DNA of 18,165 nt, taken from the NCBI GenBank assembly GCA_026396555.1, contig JAPLWO010000077.1, forward strand, positions 1 to 18,165, read 5' to 3'. Within the stretch, counting starts at the first letter, position 1; the number at the start of each line of letters is the position of its first letter. Below, piece after piece: positions 1-6,705 of the stretch. A model generated the notes under the pieces. It was not told where the DNA came from. It did no database searches and saw nothing but the letters and a program-made list of their open reading frames with translations. This stretch comes from Candidatus Magasanikiibacteriota bacterium (lineage in GTDB: Bacteria; Patescibacteriota; Patescibacteriia; Magasanikbacterales; 2-02-FULL-50-9b). The position numbers and the translations under genes are program-made.

Positions 1-258
1 ATTCGGATTCCACGTAAACGGAAACTCGACAACGCGACTGTTCGGGTCGCCGAGCTCGGGTTTGTCCCGATTCCAAAAACCGACCATGACGACGTTGATC
101 CGTCCGACGTGCGACTCAGCCTCGCGCATGGCGATACTGAAATGTTCCTCGGTCATCGCGTCGAACGTCTTGCCGTCGACTTTGAAACCCTGACCACCAA
201 AATACAACGAACGGTTGTTGGGCCGCCCGCCTGGCATCTGCCGTACTGCTGTCAACAT
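1..258 (-). CDS. Unknown protein, 5' part only (runs off left edge)
   Basis: The frame is open from an ATG at 258 to the window edge, giving 86 residues; the C-terminus is missing. The start is fixed by an AGGAG ribosome-binding site at 265-269, six bases from the ATG, and by a good promoter further upstream (311-339). The visible protein begins MLTAVRQMPGGRPNNRSLYF and has a Gly-rich stretch near residues 20-26, no signal peptide and no membrane segment. I do not recognise the family. Codons favour G or C at third positions, unlike the neighbouring ValRS gene, and resemble those of 4505-5227. It is divergent from 414-1046 and shares a 55-bp promoter region with it. The strong SD, dedicated promoter and clean frame make it a real gene; its function is unknown. 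Confidence 0.72.
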   Translation of the reverse strand, partial: MLTAVRQMPGGRPNNRSLYFGGQGFKVDGKTFDAMTEEHFSIAMREAESHVGRINVVMVGFWNRDKPELGDPNSRVVEFPFTWNPN

Positions 259-306
259 GACGCTCTCCTATTTTTACCCGGGTTGAAAATTGTCGGGCAA
301 AATCAA

Positions 307-334
307 AGAAATCCTACCGCAAAATAGGATTTCT
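307..334. repeat. 10-bp perfect inverted repeat over a promoter, possible operator
   Basis: AGAAATCCTA (307-316) and TAGGATTTCT (325-334) are exact reverse complements separated by 8 bases. One arm covers the -10 of the minus-strand promoter and the other abuts its -35. This is the geometry of a repressor operator. It could instead form a hairpin, but there is no U-tract on either side, so a terminator is unlikely. Confidence 0.6.
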
Positions 335-339
335 GTCAA
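311..339 (-). promoter_or_regulatory. Promoter of the 1-258 gene
   Basis: On the minus strand, TTGACA (339-334, perfect -35) is followed by a 17-base spacer and TAGGAT (316-311, 4 of 6 matches to the -10). It lies 53 bases upstream of the ATG at 258. A 10-bp inverted repeat (307-334) overlaps the spacer and the -10, so the promoter may be repressible. Confidence 0.6.
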
Positions 340-355
340 CTGTCTGGACATTCAT

Positions 356-384
356 TTGACGCGACGTGCTGCGCATGATTAAAT
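356..384 (+). promoter_or_regulatory. Promoter of the 414-1046 gene
   Basis: TTGACG (356-361) is followed by a 17-base spacer and TTAAAT (379-384). A start site near 391 would leave about 23 bases of leader containing the SD. It stands back-to-back with the minus-strand promoter at 311-339. It also argues against the upstream in-frame ATG at 366, which would lie in the promoter spacer. Confidence 0.5.
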
Positions 385-413
385 ACGCCTGGATTTTCAC
401 AAGGAGGCAATCC

Positions 414-1046
414 ATGGCAACGCTCGATGTTACTGCACTACGACAGTTGGAAAATGAGGCGGCAAATGATCCGCAGAATTCTTCGCTCCGTGACCGCTTC
501 AACGCCGCGATGAACGCTGTTGCTCAACAAATCTTCTACGGATCCGATACCGGCGATCCACTGCTCGATTATTTGATCTACGCACAGAAAACGACCAATC
601 CTGAAAAGCTGAAAAAACTTCACGATACGCACGCGGCGCTGAAAAAACGAAGAGGCGAAATGCTTATTCACTTGTTTGCGCCAGTGCAGCTCTCTGAAGC
701 TCTCCCGGCGGTCATTGTCCGGACAAACGTCACGGGCGTTCTCAAAACGCTGCCGCACCCACCCGCGCTGGCAATCGAAACTGAAGTTGGACTGACATTT
801 CATGTTCCGCACGGCTCATTCGTTCATGAGACGCCGCGCAAAGAAATGTACATGAATAGCTCCAAACGGGCCGATGAAAAATTGATCGCCCAACTCTGCA
901 AAGATGGAACGTACATCGAGCCTCGAGGAACACAATCGAGTCCACACAATTTCTGGACTATCGGAAGTGAAGTGTACGTACTCGAACAACTCAGGCATTT
1001 CCAGCACAGCAATAATCTTGGATACAATTTCGTGCGCGCAATGTAG
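414..1046 (+). CDS. Unknown protein, 210 residues
   Basis: The start at 414 is chosen because a near-perfect SD (AAGGAGG, 401-407) sits six bases before it. The in-frame ATG at 366 has no SD and lies between the -35 and -10. The protein starts MATLDVTALRQLENEAANDP and looks soluble. Its N-terminal half is mostly helical and contains a charged Lys-rich segment (about residues 60-80, LKKLHDTHAALKKRRGE). A more beta-like C-terminal half follows. No signal peptide, membrane span or catalytic motif is visible and I do not recognise a family. It is monocistronic, with its own promoter and a strong terminator at 1078-1114, and converges on the ValRS gene. It belongs with the other SD-bearing single-gene units of this window. 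Confidence 0.78.
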   Translation: MATLDVTALRQLENEAANDPQNSSLRDRFNAAMNAVAQQIFYGSDTGDPLLDYLIYAQKTTNPEKLKKLHDTHAALKKRRGEMLIHLFAPVQLSEALPAVIVRTNVTGVLKTLPHPPALAIETEVGLTFHVPHGSFVHETPRKEMYMNSSKRADEKLIAQLCKDGTYIEPRGTQSSPHNFWTIGSEVYVLEQLRHFQHSNNLGYNFVRAM

Positions 1047-1077
1047 CCCGGATACATGATTCCGTTTCTGTCAGACC

Positions 1078-1114
1078 GCCTCGCGAGCACAAACGTGCAA
1101 GCGAGGTGTTTTTA
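1078..1114 (+). terminator. Intrinsic terminator of the 414-1046 gene
   Basis: CCTCGC (1079-1084) pairs with GCGAGG (1101-1106). Inside, GCAC (1087-1090) pairs with GTGC (1095-1098) around an AAAC loop. TGTTTTTATTC follows directly. There is no U-tract on the minus side, so it serves the plus-strand gene rather than ValRS. Confidence 0.8.
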
Positions 1115-1118
1115 TTCT

Positions 1119-4100
1119 TTATTTTAATCGCGCCTCGATCGCCGCGAATTTTTCTTCTGCTTCTTTTAATTTTCCATGTTCTTTTTCAACAACCGCAGCT
1201 GGCGCGCGCGCAACAAAATCTGCGTTCCCTAATTTTTCTTTGAGCGCCGTAATATAATGCGCGACAGAATCGCGTTCAGCTTCTAATTTTATTTTTTCAT
1301 CCGGTGATTCCGCAGTTTCAAATTTCGGAATCGTAATCGTTCCCTCTTCGATCACAGTCGCAAGTTGACCTTCCGGCGCAACATCAACAAACAACAATTC
1401 TGAACGTGTTAATTTTTTTATCACCGCTTCACTGAGCGCAAGTTCTGCTTTATATTTTGTCACCATCGAAACCGGCACAATCGCCGCCGCTGGAATTTTG
1501 TAATCGTTGCGAAGTGCACGAATCGCAGTCACGACATTTTGCACATGCGCAAATTCGCGTTCTGCTTCTGGATAATGCGTCATGCTTGTGTAGTCAGGCC
1601 ATGTTTCAATCATCAAGAATGCACCATCTTTCGCGTACGCATTTTGCCAAATTGTTTCAGTCACAAATGGCATGTATGGGTGCCAGAGTTTCAACAAATT
1701 TTGCAATACATAATTGAGCACGGTATATTTTCCGCCTTCAACTTTCGCACATTCCAAATACCAATCTGCCAAATCATTCCACGTAAAATCGCGAAGCATT
1801 TCGCCAGCGCGCGAAAAATCGTATTCATCAAGCGCGACAGAAAATTCTTTTGCAACATTCGCGAGGCGCGACAAAATCCATTTATCAACCATCGTCAGAT
1901 CCGCGTCATCAAGATCAATCCGCGAAATCATCCGGCGATCAAGCGCCACATCACCATCCATCGACAAAATAAATCGCGATACATTCCACAATTTATTCGA
2001 AAAATTTCGAAAGCCCGCAATTTTTTCTTCTGAAATTCTCAAATCATTTCCCGGCGTTTGTCCGATGAGGAGCGCCATGCGCACCGCGTCAGTTCCATAT
2101 TTGGGAATCACATCAAGCGGATCAATTCCATTGCCAAGCGACTTCGACATTTTTCGTCCTTCTGCGTCGCGAACCAATCCATGCAAATAAACAGTCTTAA
2201 ACGGAATTTCGCCGAGCGCATACGCTGTCATCAAAATCATGCGCGATACCCAGTTCGGCAAAATGTCATATCCAGTTTCAAGCACGTCCATCGGATGATA
2301 TGTATTTAAATCGCCAACTGTCGAGCCCGACGTATCATATTCGCGCACAACCATTTCCGCATTTTTTGGATACACTAAATCTGCTTGCAAATTACTTTGC
2401 TCAAGCGACATCGCAGCCCAAATCGGATCGCCATGCGACACAACAACAATTGTTTTTCCAACATATTCTTTCGTAATGTCATCCAAGAAATTTTGCATGC
2501 GCGCGCGAATCGAACGAAATGATTCCGAGTCGCCCGGCGTAATATCCCAATTGTGTGACTCCATTCGATTGCCCGTTACCGCATCGAATTCAGATGATAA
2601 TTTTCCGTCGAATTCTCCGAGACCTGCTTCGCGCAATCGATCATCTGTTCGCGTCGGAACTTGTAATGCGTTCGCGATAATCGCCGCGGTTTCTTGTCCA
2701 CGCATAAATGGCGACGCAAAAACCGCGCTCACTTTTTCTTTCGCCAACATTTCTGTCGTCGTCGCAACTTGTGCACGTCCTTTTTCTGTCAGATGAAATT
2801 CTTTGGTAACATCAGAATTCAAAAATCCGCCCGCGTTTGTTTCGCACTCACCGTGTCGCACAAAAATCACACGCGTGTATGGCCAACCCAACGTCGAAAA
2901 CGTCCACGTGCCCGATGAAAACCATGTGTCCAAAACATCTGGATCTTGTTCTACTGCACCGCTGCAATGAGGACACACAATTACTTCGTCGACAGAACAA
3001 ATCGGCGCCGCGCATTCGTCTGTTTTTTTATCAACACAAAACCATACCGGAATTCGATGCCCGTACCAGAGTTGTCGCGAGATACACCAGTCAAGCAAAT
3101 TATCGACCCAATGCATGTAGGTTTTTTCGAAACGCTCCGGGATCATCGTGATCTGATCTGTCTCAACCACATGTCGCATCACTTCTTTCAAACTCACTTC
3201 TGTCCCCGGCGCAATTCCCTCAACTTGTTTGCGCGGTGATTTTTGAAACGCAAACTTTTTATTCACGTCGACGAACCACTGTAATTTTGGCAATGGAATA
3301 ATTTCCGTTTTGCAGCGTTCACAAATCGGCGCATTTTGTTCTGTGTCTTCTTCTTTTTCAATTAAATTTTCTGCGCGAAGCCATGCAACAACTTTTTCAC
3401 GCGCTTCTAAATATGGAAGACCCGCATAATCTTTTCCTGCAGCCTCGAGCATTTTTGTATCTTCGCCGATAACATGCACGAGCGGCAAATTATTTTGCAA
3501 CGCCATCAAATAATCGATCATGCTGTGCGCCGGCGTCACACCAAGCGCGCCGGTTCCAAATTCTTTTTCAACGTTGTGATCCGCAACCACACGAATTTTT
3601 AACACAACCCCGCCCGGTCCGCCAAACGGAACGTCAAAAGTTTTTCCAACAAGCGCCGTATATCGTTCATCGCTTGGATGAACTGCAACTGCAGTGTCCC
3701 CCAATTTTGTTTCCGGCTGCGTTGTCGCAATCGTAATTGGAAAATCTTTGTTGTACTTAAAATAATATAATTTCGCGACGCGTGGTTTTGTTTCGAGTTC
3801 ATCGTCTGATAATGTCGACGCACAACGTGGACACCAATTAATCACGCGCCATCCGCGATAAATTACGCCGTCATCAAACATGTTTTTAAATACGCGACGA
3901 ACCGCGCGCGATCGTTGTTCGTCGAGCGTAAATGCTTCGCGCGACCAATCGAGTGACGCGCCCATTTTTCGAAATTGTAATTTGATGCGATTGCGTTTGC
4001 TTTCAACAAATTCTTCGATGCGACGCACCAATTCCGCGCGCCCTAAATCATGACGCGATTTTCCTTCTTCTTTTAAAATCATTTTTTCAACAACATTTTG

Positions 4101-4376
4101 TGTTGCGATTGCGGCGTGATCTGTTCCCGGAATCCACAGCGCGCGTTTGCCGTTCATACGCTGATATCGGATCAACACATCTTCGATCGCCAGCATCGCC
4201 GCGTGACCGATATGCAAAGTCGCAGTCGCGTTCGGTGGCGGAACCGGAATTGTATACGGCTCGCGATTCGCGAAATCTGGTAAATTTTCCGGAATAAATG
4301 AACCGGATTCTTCCCATCGTGCGTAAATCTCGTCTTCATGTTGTTGTGGCTCGTAAGCCTTAGGCATTTCACTCAT
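1119..4376 (-). CDS. valS: Valine--tRNA ligase with an inserted histidine-phosphatase domain
   Basis: Charges tRNA-Val with valine. At 1085 residues from the ATG at 4376 it is much longer than ordinary bacterial ValRS (roughly 880-950). Numbering from that start: class I HIGH motif 55-58, KMSKS 742-746, editing-domain motif TTQPETKLGDTAVAVHP near 218-234, CxxC pairs at 182/185, 352/355 and 468/471, the ValRS signature DVLDTWFSSGTWTFSTLGWP ending near 499, anticodon-binding domain after about 820, and a charged C-terminal helix of the coiled-coil type. Between GWP and the following DLNTYHPMDVLETGYDI, about 188 residues (501-689) form a complete histidine-phosphatase domain. An in-frame ATG at 4427 falls within the probable -35, so 4376 is preferred; no SD is visible. 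It converges with 414-1046. Frame and motifs are intact throughout. Confidence 0.96.
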   Translation of the reverse strand: MSEMPKAYEPQQHEDEIYARWEESGSFIPENLPDFANREPYTIPVPPPNATATLHIGHAAMLAIEDVLIRYQRMNGKRALWIPGTDHAAIATQNVVEKMILKEEGKSRHDLGRAELVRRIEEFVESKRNRIKLQFRKMGASLDWSREAFTLDEQRSRAVRRVFKNMFDDGVIYRGWRVINWCPRCASTLSDDELETKPRVAKLYYFKYNKDFPITIATTQPETKLGDTAVAVHPSDERYTALVGKTFDVPFGGPGGVVLKIRVVADHNVEKEFGTGALGVTPAHSMIDYLMALQNNLPLVHVIGEDTKMLEAAGKDYAGLPYLEAREKVVAWLRAENLIEKEEDTEQNAPICERCKTEIIPLPKLQWFVDVNKKFAFQKSPRKQVEGIAPGTEVSLKEVMRHVVETDQITMIPERFEKTYMHWVDNLLDWCISRQLWYGHRIPVWFCVDKKTDECAAPICSVDEVIVCPHCSGAVEQDPDVLDTWFSSGTWTFSTLGWPYTRVIFVRHGECETNAGGFLNSDVTKEFHLTEKGRAQVATTTEMLAKEKVSAVFASPFMRGQETAAIIANALQVPTRTDDRLREAGLGEFDGKLSSEFDAVTGNRMESHNWDITPGDSESFRSIRARMQNFLDDITKEYVGKTIVVVSHGDPIWAAMSLEQSNLQADLVYPKNAEMVVREYDTSGSTVGDLNTYHPMDVLETGYDILPNWVSRMILMTAYALGEIPFKTVYLHGLVRDAEGRKMSKSLGNGIDPLDVIPKYGTDAVRMALLIGQTPGNDLRISEEKIAGFRNFSNKLWNVSRFILSMDGDVALDRRMISRIDLDDADLTMVDKWILSRLANVAKEFSVALDEYDFSRAGEMLRDFTWNDLADWYLECAKVEGGKYTVLNYVLQNLLKLWHPYMPFVTETIWQNAYAKDGAFLMIETWPDYTSMTHYPEAEREFAHVQNVVTAIRALRNDYKIPAAAIVPVSMVTKYKAELALSEAVIKKLTRSELLFVDVAPEGQLATVIEEGTITIPKFETAESPDEKIKLEAERDSVAHYITALKEKLGNADFVARAPAAVVEKEHGKLKEAEEKFAAIEARLK
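2310..2876 (-). other. Histidine-phosphatase (phosphoglycerate-mutase-like) domain inserted in ValRS
   Basis: This segment encodes ValRS residues of about 501-689 and reads as a full branch-1 histidine phosphatase: TRVIFVRHGE with the catalytic His 508 and Arg 507, LTEKGRAQ, ASPFMRGQETA with Arg 559, LREAGLGEFDG with the acid Glu 583, and VVVSHGDP with the second His 648. All residues expected of the phosphate pocket and phospho-His chemistry are present, so the domain is probably active. It replaces a short loop of normal ValRS, and both flanks continue in frame with ordinary ValRS sequence. The substrate cannot be told from sequence; members of this superfamily act on small phosphomonoesters, nucleotides or phosphoproteins. 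Confidence 0.92.
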
Positions 4377-4398
4377 AGCAGCTCGGGTTAGTAGAGGT

Positions 4399-4427
4399 AC
4401 TTTAGCGGAAATCAGCGATCGGTGCAA
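4399..4427 (-). promoter_or_regulatory. Possible valS promoter
   Basis: On the minus strand, TTGCAC (4427-4422) is followed by a 17-base spacer and TAAAGT (4404-4399). This gives a leader of about 16-20 bases before the ATG at 4376. The -35 is weak (3 of 6), so this is tentative. Confidence 0.35.
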
Positions 4428-4432
4428 GATTC

Positions 4433-4478
4433 AAAATAAAAAAATGCCCCAGCCGCACCCACTCGTTTGAATGGGGGC
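4433..4478 (-). terminator. Intrinsic terminator of the 4505-5227 lipoprotein gene
   Basis: Read on the minus strand, GCCCC (4478-4474) can pair with GGGGC (4450-4446), directly followed by ATTTTTTTATTTT. An alternative inner hairpin pairs CCCATTC with GAGTGGG (4475-4458) around an AAAC loop. It lies 26 bases past the stop and insulates the downstream valS promoter. Confidence 0.75.
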
Positions 4479-4504
4479 GACCAGGGGTCAAACTCGAACC
4501 GAAC

Positions 4505-5227
4505 TTACAGCGGAAACCGCAAATTGCTGAAACCTGCGTTCCCGCCGACACGCTTCGGGCCTTTGATGCGTTCGATCGGGCGCTCTTCCGACGCGTCGTC
4601 GCTCTTGTCTTGCTGCAACTTCGGATCCTTCTCCGGCGCGAACAAGATCTCGCAGCATTGATCGGAGATCTGCGTCGGGAAAATGATCGCGTCCTTGCTC
4701 GCCGTGTTGCCGTCGCCGTCGTTTTCACCCGACGCCCAGTCGCAGTACTCTTCCGTCGCCTTTGCGTCGCGCGTGATGTCGCCGTTCTTGGCGTACACCC
4801 AGTAGTACTGGCCGAACTCCGGCGACGCGATGAGCAGCCGATGCGGCTTCTTGTCCTTCGTCTCGCTGTCGAACGCCGCGATCACGACACCGCTCAGATC
4901 GCCGACATCGTCGCTGTTCAGAGCGATCTTCAGATCCGGATCGAAGTAGACCTCAATGTTGTGCCGCACCGCGAAGCCGCAGTACGAACGCTTGAGCTGC
5001 CGCTGCGCCTCAACGCCGCTCAGCGTCGCGACCGTGCGCGCAATCTCGTACTTCATTTCCGCCTCGGTCTTCGTCGTCGCCGCCGGAGGATCCGTCGGTT
5101 CGACCGGTTCCACGGCCGGCCGTTCGACGGAAGGCGTCGGATAGTCGTCGCGCGGCTTCTGCTCGTCGGACGTCGATTTGCCGCAGCCCGCCAACAGCGC
5201 CAAGATCACCAAAAGTTTCATTTGCAT
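4505..5227 (-). CDS. Predicted lipoprotein of unknown function, 240 residues
   Basis: The start at 5227 is set by AGGAG (5239-5235) seven bases upstream and yields the signal peptide MQMKLLVILALLAGC. Its lipobox LAGC predicts lipid attachment at Cys 15, so the protein should be anchored outside the cell membrane. A Pro/Glu/Thr-rich linker follows (about residues 20-55). The globular part (about 60-190) contains SYCGF, EEYCDW and DQCCEI cysteines that could form disulfides. The tail (about 195-240) is charged and probably disordered. Family not recognised. The gene has its own promoter (5306-5334) and terminator and is monocistronic. Third positions are strongly G/C-rich compared with valS and the DHH gene beside it, suggesting transfer or different selection. 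An in-frame ATG at 5272 lacks an SD and would bury the signal peptide. Confidence 0.85.
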   Translation of the reverse strand: MQMKLLVILALLAGCGKSTSDEQKPRDDYPTPSVERPAVEPVEPTDPPAATTKTEAEMKYEIARTVATLSGVEAQRQLKRSYCGFAVRHNIEVYFDPDLKIALNSDDVGDLSGVVIAAFDSETKDKKPHRLLIASPEFGQYYWVYAKNGDITRDAKATEEYCDWASGENDGDGNTASKDAIIFPTQISDQCCEILFAPEKDPKLQQDKSDDASEERPIERIKGPKRVGGNAGFSNLRFPL

Positions 5228-5305
5228 CGCATGTCTCCTGTGAGCCGTAACCCACCCTTGTGTCCTCGCCACCCGCCAATCGGATAACGTTTTCTAACGG
5301 CCCAC

Positions 5306-5334
5306 ACTCTAACATGTTCAAGACCACACGTCAA
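5306..5334 (-). promoter_or_regulatory. Promoter of the 4505-5227 lipoprotein gene
   Basis: On the minus strand, TTGACG (5334-5329) is followed by a 17-base spacer and TAGAGT (5311-5306). A start near 5299 leaves a leader of about 70 bases that includes the AGGAG site. Confidence 0.5.
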
Positions 5335-5347
5335 GAATCGTCAATTG

Positions 5348-5378
5348 TATATTCGACAAACGCGTCAGAACGAATATA
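5348..5378. repeat. 8-bp inverted repeat overlapping a promoter
   Basis: TATATTCG (5348-5355) and CGAATATA (5371-5378) are exact reverse complements separated by 15 bases. The left arm enters the -35 and the right arm enters the -10 of the possible plus-strand promoter at 5353-5380. This suggests an operator. Confidence 0.45.
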
Positions 5379-5380
5379 AT
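5353..5380 (+). promoter_or_regulatory. Possible upstream promoter facing the DHH gene
   Basis: TCGACA (5353-5358, 5 of 6) is followed by a 16-base spacer and a perfect TATAAT (5375-5380). Transcription from about 5387 would give a leader of roughly 110 bases with a small hairpin (CTGAC 5391-5395 with GTCAG 5405-5409) before the DHH gene. Confidence 0.42.
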
Positions 5381-5432
5381 ACCGTTAAAACTGACTTTTT
5401 CGCTGTCAGACCCCGCCTGGACAAAAAAAGCA

Positions 5433-5461
5433 TTGACAAAATGGCTTAAATAACATATGAT
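5433..5461 (+). promoter_or_regulatory. Promoter of the DHH-family gene
   Basis: Perfect TTGACA (5433-5438), a 17-base spacer and TATGAT (5456-5461) make this the best promoter in the window. A start near 5468 gives a leader of about 29 bases with no SD. A 9-bp inverted repeat (CTGGACAAA 5417-5425, TTTGTCCAG 5464-5472) brackets it. Confidence 0.7.
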
Positions 5462-5496
5462 GATTTGTCCAGTTACTTGACATATTTGATTTTTAC

Positions 5497-6657
5497 ATGA
5501 CCATTTCGACGTCCGCACAACTCCATCAAGCACTCGAAAACGCAACAAATGCGTTGGTTTTATGTCGTCCTAATCCAAGCCACGATGAACTTGCGGCAAG
5601 CATGGCGATGGCGGAGCGTGTGCGCGCGCTCGGCAAACAAGCTGATGTGGTTAGCGACGGATTTAGCTCGCAGCAAGCGGCGGCACTTAAATTTATTCCA
5701 GAAATTAAACAAGTCAAAAGCGATCTCGGCCCGCTCCACGATTTTATTATTTCAGTTGATCTTCCCGGCGACTCAGAAAATTTTCATACCGTTCGTCACG
5801 AACTTGTTGATGGAAAATTTCAAATTCATCTCACGCCAAAATCTGGAATCATCACGCCGGCACACGTCACAACATCAACATCGAATTTTCGATATGATGC
5901 GATCATTGTCGTGGGTGTTCAAAATTTAGAAATGCTTGGCGCGACTTACACGAATCACACTGCGCTGTTTGACGCGACACCGATTTTTGCGATCGATAAT
6001 TCCCCGGCGAACGAACATTTTGGCCATATCAATATTGTTGATATTACACGCGCGAGTATTTCTGAAGTGGTGCATGCGTTGTTTGCAGAATCACATGAAA
6101 ATATTTCTGTTGCAGTTGCGACGATGTTACTCACCGGAATGATTGCGGCAACACAAAGTTTCAAAACACCAAATGTAAATGCGCGAACATTACAAACCGC
6201 GAGCATTTTAATCGGACTCGGCGCTGATCGCGAAATCATTGTGCATCATTTATATCGCCAACGATCTGTTGCAACATTAAAATTATGGGGCGCTGCACTC
6301 ACTCATTTACAAACTGACCCACAGCAACCAATCATGTGGAGTGTTTTAACGCGCGAAGATTTTACTCGCGCGGGTGCGACCGAGGCAGACTTAAATGATT
6401 TGATCGATGAATTGATTTACACATCGCCAACCGCGAAAGTTTTTGCATTAATTTACGAACGTCCAGAAAAACCAGAGCATATTTGCGCAATTGTGGATGC
6501 GAAAAAACCATATCATGCCGACACACTCACGAGTGGATTTACCAATACACGCATCGGCGGAAACGCAGATCGCACGTTGTGCATATTAACGGATTACGAT
6601 TTGAATGACGGCGCGCAACGTGTGATAAATGTGTTGCGTGCAAAAATGCGCGGTTGA
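5497..6657 (+). CDS. DHH/NrnA-fold protein with degenerate active site
   Basis: 386 residues with the layout of DHH-DHHA1 phosphoesterases (NrnA-type oligoribonuclease / pAp phosphatase). The DHH domain covers about 1-220 and a DHHA1-like C-terminal domain covers about 240-386. The landmarks align, but metal ligands are missing. Motif I reads RPNPSHDEL (24-32) where HxNPDGDA is expected. The motif II Asp is Gly 140 (IIVVGVQNLEMLG). The DHH triad is Asp-Asn-Ser (167-169, in IDNSPANEHFG). Motif IV reads TGMIAATQSF with Ala 218 for Asp. Only Asp 30 and Asp 167 survive, so phosphodiesterase activity is unlikely and a nucleotide- or RNA-binding role is more plausible (inference). I recall similar degenerate DHH proteins from other Patescibacteria but cannot verify it here. 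It has a strong promoter, no SD, and probably a monocistronic transcript. Confidence 0.82.
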   Translation: MTISTSAQLHQALENATNALVLCRPNPSHDELAASMAMAERVRALGKQADVVSDGFSSQQAAALKFIPEIKQVKSDLGPLHDFIISVDLPGDSENFHTVRHELVDGKFQIHLTPKSGIITPAHVTTSTSNFRYDAIIVVGVQNLEMLGATYTNHTALFDATPIFAIDNSPANEHFGHINIVDITRASISEVVHALFAESHENISVAVATMLLTGMIAATQSFKTPNVNARTLQTASILIGLGADREIIVHHLYRQRSVATLKLWGAALTHLQTDPQQPIMWSVLTREDFTRAGATEADLNDLIDELIYTSPTAKVFALIYERPEKPEHICAIVDAKKPYHADTLTSGFTNTRIGGNADRTLCILTDYDLNDGAQRVINVLRAKMRG

Positions 6658-6660
6658 TTT

Positions 6661-6699
6661 TAAAAAAATGAGCCGGTCGCGCGTGTGCACGAACCGGCT
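6661..6699 (-). terminator. Intrinsic terminator of the 6706-6975 gene
   Basis: On the minus strand AGCCGGT (6699-6693) pairs with ACCGGCT (6677-6671). The loop contains a further CGTG/CACG pairing, and CATTTTTTTA follows. The stem also lies 13 bases past the stop of the convergent DHH gene but has no U-tract on that side. Confidence 0.75.
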
Positions 6700-6705
6700 G
6701 GGTAA

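Noticed and set aside
366..413. Upstream in-frame ATG for the 414-1046 gene
   Set aside because: It lies in the promoter spacer, before the predicted start of transcription, and has no SD. AAGGAGG supports 414.
1068..1077. CTGTCAGACC shared with 5403-5412
   Set aside because: The match is ten bases and the contexts differ (terminator lead-in versus promoter leader), so it may be chance and is not called a repeat.
1078..1114. Hairpin as the ValRS terminator
   Set aside because: On the minus strand the stem is not followed by a U-tract. The T-run is only on the plus-strand side.
4377..4427. Longer ValRS N-terminus from the ATG at 4427
   Set aside because: The added residues are not ValRS-like and the codon falls in the probable -35. 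ValRS similarity begins right after the ATG at 4376.
4610..5287. 225-residue plus-strand frame opposite the lipoprotein gene
   Set aside because: It is an Arg-rich antisense frame kept open by the high G+C of the real gene. It has no promoter or SD, while the minus strand has a signal peptide, SD, promoter and terminator.
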